Shown: positions 12,885 to 24,100 of the stretch, piece by piece
Layout: every line of letters begins with the position of its first letter
Numbering within the stretch: the first letter of the stretch is position 1
Assembly (NCBI GenBank): GCA_013399305.1
Contig: VXAI01000018.1
Span: 1,349,822-1,413,821, forward strand
Source of the DNA: Rostratula benghalensis
Taxonomy: Eukaryota > Chordata > Aves > Charadriiformes > Rostratulidae
Direction: 5' to 3'
Length of the DNA: 64,000 nucleotides
Made by a program: the position numbers and the translations under genes
Notes under the pieces: generated by a model
The model's database searches: none
What the model saw: the letters and a program-made list of their open reading frames with translations, nothing else
What the model was told of the DNA's origin: nothing

Positions 12885-13060
12885 GGGCAGCACCGCACAC
12901 CGCTCCCGCCCGCCCGCGCCGCGCTTCCGGCCGCCCAGCCGCCGCTGATTGGACGCGGCGCGCCGGCCGGAAGCGACGGCGGCGCTGATTGGACGCGACG
13001 GGAGGCTGGGCGCGGCTGATTGGACGCGACGCGCGGCCCGGGGCCTGCGTCGCCTGTGGA
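12885..13060. promoter_or_regulatory. CpG-rich bidirectional promoter of CHTF18 (-) and RPUSD1 (+)
   Basis: No TATA box, very CpG-dense. Three identical 14-mers GCTGATTGGACGCG sit at 12944-12957, 12984-12997 and 13015-13028, each an inverted CCAAT (ATTGG) expected to bind NF-Y. ETS-like motifs lie beside them (CTTCCGG near 12924 and CCGGAAG near 12967). The first CCAAT module is about 60 bp from the CHTF18 start codon. RPUSD1 lies about 0.7 kb further downstream on the other strand. This is the usual architecture of divergent housekeeping genes. Actual start sites cannot be fixed from sequence alone. Confidence 0.75.
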
Positions 13061-13691
13061 TACGATGTAGCCGCTCGCCCGCCCCGTCCGGCCCGGCCCG
13101 GCCCGGGGACAGCGCTGCAGGTCGGCCCGGGAGCCTGGGGGGCACGGGGTTCGGGTCTCCGCCGTCCCTTCCGCCGTGCGGGTCCCCTGCCGGGCCCCGC
13201 AGCGTGCAGCCCCGGCCGGAGCCGCTGAGGTCGCGGCTCGGCCCCGGTTGACAGCAGGAAAGTCCCAAGCAGCGGCGGGACCGGGGCCCTGGGGCAAGTG
13301 GGAGCAGGGGGAGGCAGAGCCCCGCCAACGAGCTGGATCGGCCCGGCACCGTGCAGCTGCGGGGCCTCCCCGCATGACACCGGGACGGGAACGGGGCCTC
13401 CAGGGGTGACAGCGGGACGGCGAGAGGGCAGCAGGACCCGTAAGGCGTGGCACTGGTGTGGCTGTGGCCATAGTGCACCCGTAGTGACACTGGTATCAGC
13501 GTGGCTCAGGGACCTGTGCAGTGTGACACCGGTATGACTCCAGACCAACTGGGGGTACCCGGGCCCTGCTCTCTGCCCCCTCTCTCTGGGTCCCTTCGCT
13601 CCCCTGGGTGCTGTGCCCATCCTCGGGGGCTACGGCTCTTTCTGCCCCATTCACACCAGTTCCCCCACACATTCCCTGCAGGGCGCTGGCC

Positions 13692-15224
13692 ATGGAGCCG
13701 GGCACCATCGACAACCTGTCCATCCTGTACCAGAGCTCTGACTTCATCGTGGTCAACAAGCACTGGGACCTCCGCATCGACAGCAAGATGTGGTACGAGA
13801 CGCTGACCCTGCAGAGCCAGCTCAAGTACCGCTTCCCTGAGCTGGCCGACCCTGACACCTACTACGGCTTCAGGTGAGAGGCTGGGGACCAAACCGGGCT
13901 CTGCCCAGCCACCAAGCCAGCCTTGGTCAGGGACACTGCCCAGGGATGCTCCTCTGCTTCCCATCTCCTCCCCAGGTTCTGCCACCAGCTCGATTTCTCC
14001 ACCAGCGGGGCCCTGTGCGTCGCACTCAACAAGGCGGCAGCAGGAAGCGCCTACAAGTGTTTTAAAGACCGGCTGGTGACCAAAGCTTATCTCGCCCTGG
14101 TAAGCCCACCCCACCAGGTCGTGTTTCTGGACGTATCTTTTGGTTTTGCTAAATTACAGCTTGGCCTCTGCTTCTTGCTCTCCTGGTGTCAGTGAAGAGG
14201 GAGTGCCAGGGCTTGGTTTGCAAACCAGTTTTCTGCCCTGCAGGTCAGGGGCCGTGTCAGCCAGAGCCGAATGACGATCCGCTACGCCATAGGGAAGAAC
14301 ACCACTGAGGGCATGACCCACATGATGTGCATCGATGGGACGGAGGGTGAGCAGCTCCCATGCCCTGCCTGAGCTGCCCAGACAACCTGGGCCGTGCTGG
14401 GGGGGGGAGCTGACTGGCCCCTGGATCTCGTTGCAGGCTGTGAAAATCCCAAGCCTTGCCAGTCGGAGCTGGTGGTGCTCGAACACGGGTCCTACAGCGG
14501 AGACCCCGTAACCAAAGTGCTGCTGCAGCCACTGACAGGTGGGAGCTCTGGGGCAGGCGGGCACCGGGGGGGGGTGCTGCAGAGGCTGGACAAACAGAGG
14601 AGCAGAGGTGCTGCAGCAGGACCTGCGCTTGTGCAGCCCTAGGCCGTGGTTGCAGCTTGGTGACAGTGAGAAACAAAGCCTAGGAGGGGCTGAGTGGAGC
14701 TGAAAGCCACATGCAGCTCACGGAGGACTGAGATTCTCAGACTGGGGGGACAAATGCCACTTGGTGCATTGTCACCTTGCAGCACGGTGTCCCTGATTGC
14801 TCCACTCCCGCTCTCCCCCCTAGGGCGGACCCATCAGCTTCGGGTTCACTGCAGCGCCATTGGCCACCCCATCGTGGGGGACTTCACCTACAGCCACAAG
14901 AAGGACAGCAGTCCCTACAGGATGATGCTCCACGCCTACTACCTGCGCATCCCCACCGGCAAGGAGCTCATCGAGGTCTGTGCCCCCGACCCTTTCATCA
15001 CCGCAATGGACAGCAACTGGGTGCCCCACCACGTCATTCACCAGCTGGATGAGACCATCCAGGAGCTGAAGGACAAGATGATGCAGAAGGGAGAAGAGGA
15101 GGAGAGCCAGGAAGCTGTGCTTGGTGGCGGAGGAGAGGAGGCGCAGTACAAAGCCAAGAGCCCGGAGACAGAGGAGCAGCGAGCCCGGTGCGAGCAGTGG
15201 TTGGCTGAGTGGGCTTTGGAGTGA
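13692..15224 (+). CDS. RPUSD1: RPUSD1, RluA-family RNA pseudouridine synthase (5 coding exons)
   Basis: Predicted pseudouridine synthase that isomerises uridine in RNA; its substrate is not shown by sequence. Coding exons: 13692-13873, 13976-14099, 14244-14346, 14437-14538, 14824-15224. Phases agree throughout and give 303 aa (human about 312). The RluA catalytic motif HQLDFSTSG falls in exon 2, with the catalytic Asp at residue 67. The RTHQLRVHC block, typical of this family, opens the last exon, followed by the [10 protein letters not shown] segment. The C-terminal tail after about residue 235 is acidic and low-complexity, with a conserved QWLAEWALE end. The start [14 protein letters not shown] matches the family. 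The first coding exon begins at an AG acceptor (13682), so there must be a 5' noncoding exon in the CpG-rich region upstream. No canonical AATAAA was found within about 2 kb after the stop. Confidence 0.96.
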
Positions 15225-18200
15225 GCACAAACCACGTCTCTGCATTTCCAGCCCAACGCTCCATTTTCGTCCCAGTGGGTCCCCGTAGAGCCCAGCGCTG
15301 ACTCCACATCTGCACTTTGTGTATGCCGTGGCTTCCCTCACTTCTGGGGCTGGGACTGGGCCGATTTTAGCAGCGATTAGGGATTAGGATGGGTTTAGTT
15401 TTTAATGTACACGTTCATCCATCTGGCCACTGGATGCCCCTTCCCTAATTCTGGGCCTCAGCAGCAGGGTCAGTGCGTCGTGTACCAGCTTAGAGTGACC
15501 CCAAAGCTTTATGTCACTGTCCCAGGGCTCGGGCACGGCTGGGGCAGCACCGATGCTGCCTTTACCGTGAGCGCAATGGATGTGTCTGCAAACCCTCAGT
15601 GCTTGGATGCTAAAATACAGCCCAGCAAAGGGAGAGAACACGCCGGGTGCAGCTTCAGGGTGTGTTTGTCCCATTCCTGTTCCCTTTGCTCCCGGGTGTT
15701 TTGCCGGTGGAGCTGGGCTGTGCAATGGGTGCTGCTGGAGAGGTCCCTGCGTGCTGCGGAGGGCGTGCTGCCTGCCCGGCCCTGCCCTCACCCTTCCCTC
15801 CCCGCCTCAGCTCACGTGTGGGGTTTTTAGAGGTTTGTTCAAGGTGAGTGAGTTGATACGAATGGATTTTAAACTCTTTTTTTAAATTTCTATAAGAAGA
15901 ATCCAATCTTTTAGCAGTTCTGAAATACGGGTGGTCTCAGAAGTGTGTGTATTTTTAGTATTTCTATGGTCAGAGTAGCCAGCAGCCCAAAGCCTTTTTA
16001 ATAGATCTTATTATTCCTTCTACTAGCATTGCCTTTTCCTAACCCCACTTTTATTCTGGATGTGGATGTAACCCCTTCTGAGGCAGGTCAGAAGACACAA
16101 ATCCCTTTCTGCCTTGCCCAGACGAGGAGGAATCAGTTTTTGTCCCATGGTGTGTCTCCTCGCTGGCAGGTTTCTGCAAGGGTGTTGGCACCGGAGGGTG
16201 CTGCAGGCAGGGCCTTCAGGTGGGCAGTTTGGGAGAGCTCTGGAGCAGCAAGAGCAGCCGAGGAAATGTTTGAAGCTGAAAGAAAGGCTGAGGACTCTCA
16301 GGAAGAGTGGGAAGGAGCTTGTCTCACACAGGACTTCAGCTTTGCAAGGTGCCAAGAGGAGTTTTTCTGGAAACTGAAGATGCTGAGAGAGGGGGGTTTT
16401 CCTGCAGTCTGTAGAGGTCATTTAGGAAATGAAGGGCCGCTGGGGTGGGCTGGGGAGGGACAGAGGTGGCTGGAGCCCCTTGCATACAGAGCATCAGTCC
16501 CTGGGTATTTGGCACTGAGCCACCACATCAGCATATGCCCAGAGCTACCATCACCTCACAGTCCCTGTCCTATTTAAAATGCACCTGGCAGTGGTTTCAG
16601 GTAACTCATGTTCCTACCCTGAGGGGAAGTAAACCAGCACAGCCTTCTTCTGGGTGAACGCACTGTACCGGTCACCAAAACCCCATGGGGTGTTGCACCA
16701 CCCATCCCTTGTGTCCCCCAGGGGCTGGTGGGTCCAAGCTCACTGTGCTATGGAACATGGCTGGCGACAAGGTGGCTGTCACCTTGCTTTGGTGGCTTGG
16801 CACAAAGTGCCAAGGGTGGGGACATCCTCATGGCTCTGCAGGCAGCGGCCCGGAGCACCAAGGAGGGACCACAGGCTTGTGAGCTGGTGGCAGAGGGATC
16901 AGGGATGTTTGAACAAGCAGAAGATCCATCCCCTTCCTCCCAGGCCATGTCCCTGCCCACCCTATCTCTCAGGAGTGGCCAGAGAGGGGAGAGGCAGCCG
17001 CAGGCAGGTCCTGAAGCTGTAAATTAATGTCATGAACTTGTTTGCCAAAGAATGAATGTGGTTGACGTGCACAGGAAAAGTTACAGGTCAGACTTGCAGC
17101 GTCAAGAGATGGGGCACAACCTTCCCTTTCCCCGGGCCCCTCTGTGGGAACAGTCCCCACTGTGGGATGGGGCTGCACGTCCAGGCCAAGGCCTCGGGGC
17201 CAGCAGTCACGGAGGGTGATGTGTGGGGACACAACAGTCCCCTCACACAAGGGAATGGTGAGAAACCATCACTCACCCCACCATCTGCGCTGAGGAGCCC
17301 CGGCACTCCCCATCAGCCGTCGTGCATTACACTTTTACCCGATGCTGTAGGAACTAAAGATAAATACTTATTTTCCTTACCCTGCAGATAGGTGTTTTCC
17401 AGGCACCCTTCCCTGGCTTCACCCCTGTGTTGTGTCCAGCCCTGCTCCCTCCTCTCTGCCATCACTGCCGCGGCGCCATGTGCTGCATCCTGCGTGAATC
17501 CACTCCTGCACTTGGACCTGGGGGGGGAGGTTGTGATGGGGGGGGTGGGGGAAGTGTGTGTGCCTCGTGACGTGCTGTACAGCTTGCAATAACCCTTATT
17601 TCTTGTTGCACACGACCGTAGTAAACCATTACCTGTACACCCTGCGGTTCCCCCTCTGGTCTCTCGGTCCACGCCGCGCTGCTCGGGATGGCACGTTCTG
17701 CAGCGGTGCCGGGAGATTCCAGGAATGAGCCCGGACCGGCACAACGGGACCGGCCCCAGGGCTCCCACCCGGCCAACCTGTTGTTTGAACACCAGTGCTC
17801 ATCCTCGCCCTGCTGAAATCCCCGAAACCACCAGATTTATCTACCCGAAAGCCTTCCCGGATTTAGTAACTCTGACACAGGTGACCAAGGATGCCCAGGG
17901 TGACCGGGGCACATGCCACTGCCCCAGCCCTTCCCCTGCCTGTCCCTGCCTGCTGCCCACTCTGTCCGATACCAGCGTCTGGGGTTGTCCAGAACCAAAC
18001 AGAAGAAGAAAAATTCCTGATTTTGAAATACTGCGGCTCTCCCTGGCAGGGAAAAGGGGGAGCTGCCGTGGGGCTGCTGGTGTTTCAGGGGTGCAGAGGG
18101 AAAGCTGCGGCCACATGTGATTTCTACACGGCTCTTGTACATCAGCAGTCATTCCTCAGATTGGAGCAGTTGGAAAAATGAAAGGATTCCCAAAGCAATT

Positions 18201-20006
18201 GTTTGCAGTCTTTAGGCTGCAAGATTTTTTTAAGGTTATAAACCTGATAAGGAGGGAGAAGGTGCTGGTTAAGAGGAGGGGGATGTGGGCTGCATCTTCC
18301 CTGCCTGCAGCAGCAGCAGTGCCCACCACCGACCCACCCAGGCTCTTGGGAGAAAAAGCTTTGGCTGATGGTTCCCAGCACATTCCCGTTTGTGGTGGAT
18401 GCTCCTGTGCCTGCTCCTGAAGCTGTTTCAGGGCCAGTTTTAAGCTCTGTGGGGACACAGTGAACGCAGTGACCTGCAAAGGGGCCACTATGTGCTCCTG
18501 CCTTCCTGCTCCAGCCACCTCTGACCAGCAAGCCTGGGGCTGGGGCTGTGTCCCACCAGCAGCCTCATAGCACACAAGTTTCTGTAATTTTACCACTCCA
18601 ACAAAAGCTATTTTTACAGCAAATCCTTCCAAAATAGAAACCAGAAACACCTGTGGGCGGTTGACCAAGCCCTGGTGCTGCAGGACTGGTTGCTTAGTGG
18701 GGAACAGGGACAGGAGCATCGGATGGGGTCAACAGGGATGGCAGACCCTACTCAGCACCGCACTGGTGGATCTAGGGACCCTTTGCGAAGGCTGCTGTCC
18801 CCAAACCTGGCCGAGCAAGTGGTGTGGCTGCGACAGAGAGAGCACTGCTCCCACCCTTCCCTTCTCCCAGGATAAACGCACAGATAACACCTTCGCTGCC
18901 ACAGAGCGTCAGGGTCCTCTGGGCTTTCATCTCACACAGCTCTGGGCTCCTCCAAGTTTTCATCACCCAGGCCTGGGAAAGGCTTTGCTTCCTTTCTTTT
19001 TGGTTTCCTTCTTCATGGCTCATGCTGAGTCATTTGGTCTCCTTCATGGCATTTCAGAGCAGGATCAATTCCAGGGAGAAAGCTGTAAAAAGGGGAACAG
19101 GATTGTCCCCTGCCAAGGCAAAAAGGATGGTATGAGAGAAGCACCTCCCGGAGGGGTGCTGAGCCCATCACGGAGGACTCATCTATTTGGCAGACTTTTT
19201 GCCCTATAAAATATACTGCCTAAATAGCTTGAAGGGTTTTTTTTTTTTTTACGACCTGGGAGGACATTTCCCCATCAGGAGCACAGAAACCACCAAAGCA
19301 GAGGGTTTTACTCATTTGCCCCCAAGTTCAAAGTGACCCTTCACAAAGGGGGTGGGGAAAAAAAAAAAAAAAAAAAACCAACAAAAATCCAAAGCCAAAC
19401 CCAAAGCTGGGACAGAAAGAGAGAGAGAGCAGCTTTACAAAACACCGTTGAGAAACTGCCCTGTCACACCCCGTTTTTCAGAGCAACATCCCCACCCCAC
19501 AGCAGATAAGTGCTGAGCCCTCCCCAGCACTCCCCAGCCCTGGACACCTTTCCTGGCTGAGCAGCTCCGAATCCTCATCCTTGAACCAAAATCCTCCTGG
19601 ACAGAGAGCAACTTGGTAAGGCCACCGGTGGGATTTAGGGAACTTAATGAGACTTAGAGGAAAAACAATTTGCATCTAGTTCAAAGGGCGATAAGCTAAT
19701 TGCTCTGGGCAGCGCTGAGCAGCCCATCCATGGCATTTCTAGAGCAGGGATTTATTTTCTGCTGGGGGGTTTTAGAGGGGTGTGGAGTTGAGTACGGGGG
19801 GGAGCAACACCTGATGGTGCTCCTCTTCTGGGTTGCACTGGGTTTCTCCCTGTCTGTGCTGGCGTGGCTCCGTGATGAGCTGAGGGATGGAGGGGGACCC
19901 TGTCCCTGCAGGGTCCAAATGGGATCAGGGCTCTGGGTGTCGGAAAGGACAATTTATTGTGAAGTTTCTTTTAATAACAGATGGTGAATGAAATTCTATT
20001 TTCTGT
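15225..20006. other. RPUSD1 3' flank and gene-poor interval
   Basis: The proximal part should include the RPUSD1 3' UTR, whose end I could not place because no AATAAA is visible near it. The rest is G/C-rich and C-tract-rich, with poly-A (about 19357-19375) and poly-T (about 19230) runs. Open frames here have no recognisable domain and no convincing splice context. I see no further gene. Confidence 0.5.
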
Positions 20007-20013
20007 TATATAG
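20007..20013 (+). promoter_or_regulatory. TATA-like element upstream of gene A
   Basis: TATATAG about 250 bp upstream of the proposed start codon at 20266, in an A/T-rich patch within G/C-rich DNA. Initiation would be expected near 20035-20045. The only evidence is the motif and its position. Confidence 0.3.
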
Positions 20014-20265
20014 GATTTAAAATCTCTCCCTTGGCTCTGGGGGGCTTGTGCAGGCACTCAGAGAGCATTGGTGGCCACACTGACCTGCTGCAATCCTGTG
20101 GCTCCAGCCCCAGCGACCGACGAGGGAATCGGCCGCAGGACCATTCCCAGCCCAGAGGGCAGCCAGCACTGTACCAGGGGGCAGGACACAGCTCCCCATC
20201 TGTGCTCTGCATTCGTCTGACCTGCAGGACATCTGACCTGAGGACGAAGCCCCAGCACAGGCAGC

Positions 20266-21055
20266 ATGGTGCGGGCAGCCCCAGCAGCTGTTGCTCTCTG
20301 CCTCCGTGAGTTATACGTCTTATCCCCGCAGAGCTGACCTTGCCCCGGGACCCCCTTCTGCCCCCAGGGCTTTGGGGATGCTCCAAGCCCACGGTCCTTT
20401 TCATTCCCAACTCATGTGGCTCCATGCTCCCTATGCTCTGCCTCCTGCTCCCATCAGCATCTGCAGGCGGTGGGAGTTTTCCCCAGCCACAGAGCATTAG
20501 AAATCTTCACTAACATCTTCCCAGGGGCAGATTTATCACTTTTTGCCTTCCAAACCCACCCTGAGGCACCCCGGGTTGCTTGGGCTGTCACAGGCTGCAG
20601 GGTGGTACAGGGGCTGCTCCCTACATAGTGTTTTCCAGCATTTACTAAATATTATTAAATTTACAAAAGAACCTTCCAAGACTTTAAACCTGGAGCTGCT
20701 TTATAACAGCCCTTGACCGCCTGCACATACGGTCATGGATGTTTCATAACAGGGATTTTTTTATAACCCACTCCTACTTTGTTGCAGGTTTCTCCGCAGA
20801 CCTCGTGAAAGCAGCAGTGGTGAGTCACTGCCGGCAGCTCCAGTGGCTCCAAATACACCAGGGCTTTGCCAAAACATCACAGCCAGTGCCAGGAGTGGTG
20901 GAGCTGTCATAGTTCTCCCCATCCTGAGCTTCAGGGAGGCAAAGCCATCGCCTCCCTGCTTGCCCCCTGTGCAGACCTGTTCCNNNNNNNNNNNNNNNNN
21001 NNNNNNNNNNNNNNNNNNNNNNNNNNNNNNNNNNNNNNNNNNNCCCCCGCCCCCG

Positions 21056-21123
<68 letters not shown>

Positions 21124-24100
21124 ATCCCATCCCATCCCATCCCATCCCATCCCATCCCTCACTCACCCACTGCCCAGCATCCACCCTGCCCTGCTCCCAA
21201 ACCAAGGGCTGAGGCTCTTAAACCTGATGGGCACATGGTTCCTCACAGCACCGGGGAACCAGGGACAGACCCGCTGTTGAAGGGTCCCCACTCCTGAGAG
21301 TGACTGTGGTGGCTTTTGTCCCCACACATAGCCCAGGGCAACCTCATGTCTGCTGTTGTTCTCAGCAGCTTGTGGGCAGCAGCCACCAGTCTGGGCAATG
21401 CAGCCTCATCAGACCCCATTCCCTGTGTGTGAAAGCCCTTTGGTCCTCACTGCCACTGAGTGTCCCCCTGTCCTCCTCCGCAGGTCACCCTGATCTTTGG
21501 AGCTGTCCTGTCTGCCACGGAGCAGCACACAGAGTGAGTACCAGCCCCAGCTGGGGTCTCTGTCAAGCTGGAGGGTTTTGGGGGGGCACAGGCAGTGGGG
21601 CCAGCGTGGGTGGATGTAGCATTTCTCCCCGCATTCATGCCTTAGCTGCTGTGACAGGTCCCTTGGGCTGGGGAGGATTTAGAGCCTTGTGCAGCCGGTT
21701 CTGGTGCTGGCACCCAGGCTGGGATCTCAGCTGCATTGCCTTTTGTTATAGCACAAACACACCAAGAATTTCCTTTCCTTTACGGACGACTCAGATGCAA
21801 GGGGAGCTTCCCCCGAGACAAAATCCAGGCTCCACCCGTTTCTCTCTCACTGAAAAGCCCAGGCTATGGTTAGCACCTCTGCCACCCCACCAGCCACAGG
21901 GATGGGCACCTTCATGACTGCAGGGCATCCCCTCTGGCACCACCACGATACCAGGGCTGGGGGACGTTTTCACGACACCCCATGTTGTTCCTACTTACCC
22001 CACTGTCAAGGTGAAGAGGGATTTCCCATAGGAACAAGCAGACTCTTCCTCCATGGGGTTTTGGAGACCTAGAGCAGATGCTGAAATGCAACTGTGCCTC
22101 TTCAACGCAGCCCCTCCAGCTCGGTCCTGCAAGGTTTCCAGTGCATCCCAGCCAGCGACCTGCCTGCGGCCGACATCTTCATCTTTGCCCAGGGTCTGCA
22201 AAATAAAACAGTGGAGCTGAGCAGTGCCCAGGTGGGACAGGGGCTGCAGACCCCACTGAGCCTGATGGAGTAAAGGGAGATGGGGTGGGGTTCCAGGGAA
22301 AAGGGGCTCTTGTCAAGAAAAGCCTTTCCCTGCCCAGCTCTCCTGCCTGGCCAGGCTGCTTGCTGCCAAGAACCTGACAGCCGATTTCAGCGAGTACCCG
22401 CCGGACCTGCTGCTCTTCTTCAAGTGAGTATGGAGGGCAGCACGGAGCTGGGGTTTTGGTACCAAATCCCACCACCCAGCCTGCGCCCTGAGGCTGTCCC
22501 ACCCCAGGTCATGCAGGAGGTCTGTGTGGGAGAAGAGTATTACGAAACCTGCATTGCAATGCCTGCCTCCATGGGCATCTTCAGATCCACACGGGGCATT
22601 TCTAGCCCTGCAGACCCCCTGGTCCTTTCTTCACCCCACTCCTCTCTGAATCTGGGGCCATGCTGGCCATGGCATGGGATGCATAGGGTTGGGCAGCCCC
22701 TATCTTGTGCCCGAGATGCCCTCCCTAGGGCAAGAGGAGACCTTTCAGCCCTGTGTGACTTCACAGCTCATTGCTCATAAGGGAGTGACCATTTAAAATT
22801 ACTTTCCCCATGCTTCCCCCATCAAAAAGCAACACTGAAGATCTCCTGCCTGGACATGACATGTCCTTCACCCTGTTCCTCCCTGCCATACTGACTCTTG
22901 CTTCCCACAGCTCAGCTGAGGTGCGTGGTGGGACCTGCCGAGAGTTTTACACCCGGGCTTCCCGCGGGAACCTGGAACTGCTGCCCAGGGGTTCATCCCG
23001 GCGGATGGAGCTGCTGCACAGGGCACTGACCTGTCTGGTGAGTGGCAACCAAGCCAGGGGTGGCCAGGGGGAACACCCACCCCTCACTGGGTGTTTATAC
23101 AAGGGCTGGGTCATCTCTTCCAGGAGGTGAGGAGCAGCCGCCTGCACCCCGAGCAGCTCAGCAGCCTCGGGGCGCTGGTGTGTGACATGGAGCCCGAGAC
23201 CATCACAGCCTCAGACCCCAGCATCCTGGAGAATCTGAAGCTCTGCCCAGCACTGACTGGAGCCCAGCAGGATGCCCTCAATGCTGTGCTCCTTGGAGGG
23301 GACACAGTATATGGGTAAGGAGCCTCTGCCTGCTCTTACGGGGTGGAGAATGAGCAGGAGGAATGGCGTACCCTTGAGGATGCTGAGCGGGTCCTTCTCC
23401 TGATGGCTGCAGGGATCCTTCGAGCTGGGATTTACAGACTCTGCAAAATTTGGGGCCGCTGGTGCTGGCTTTGAACCAGACTACACTGAGCTTGGTGGCT
23501 GAGGTAAGCCCCCTCCTCCAGACCTCAGGGCGAGTTGCCCATCAGCCAGGCCAGCCCTGAGGCTGTGGGACCCAGCATGCTCTGACCCCCTGGCAGGCAG
23601 CACGGGAGGCTTTTGGCAGGAGCATCGCGGCCACGTACAGCAGCCAGGGACATTCCCAGAGGGAGAAGTCCCTGACCTTCCTCAGGACCGTTGCAGCAAT
23701 GTCAGCTTCATCTCATCCCAGGCTGAAGAGGAGTGCAGACAGTGAGTGCTTCGCTTCACTTCACTGTGGTCAGACCAGACCAGACCAGTTCAGAGCTCTC
23801 AGGGGAAGGGAAAATGACCCTGGGCTGGTCAGCACCTGAGTGCTCCCAGGGAGGGGGACAGGACCAGGCAGAAAGCTGTAGGATTCCCTTAAAATAACTG
23901 GGGAGATGGGAGAAATGTCCTTACAGCAGACTGGGGAGTTTGCTCTTACCTGGGAGAAGGAATTATGGCAGCAGCAGCTGGGAAGGAGCTGGAGTGGGGA
24001 GAAAACTCCTGGAGCTGGGGGGAAAGGAGTGCCAGGGGAGGATGCTGCAAGACTGGAGGATGGTTGCGTGGGTGACATGGGATAAGGTTCATTTTTAATT

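Noticed and set aside
12386..13620. Large minus-strand frames upstream of and through CHTF18 exons 1-2
   Set aside because: Stop-poor because of very high GC. The real exons 1 and 2 are embedded with proper splice sites, and the rest is promoter and intron.
16023..16577. Overlapping sense/antisense frames (182 and 132 aa) between RPUSD1 and gene A
   Set aside because: Overlapping open frames on both strands in G/C-rich DNA, without motifs or splice sites; more likely 3' flank or intergenic.
20761..21297. Long poly-Gly/poly-Pro open frames on both strands
   Set aside because: They are produced by the poly-C run, the CCCAT array and the N gap, which give no stop codons.
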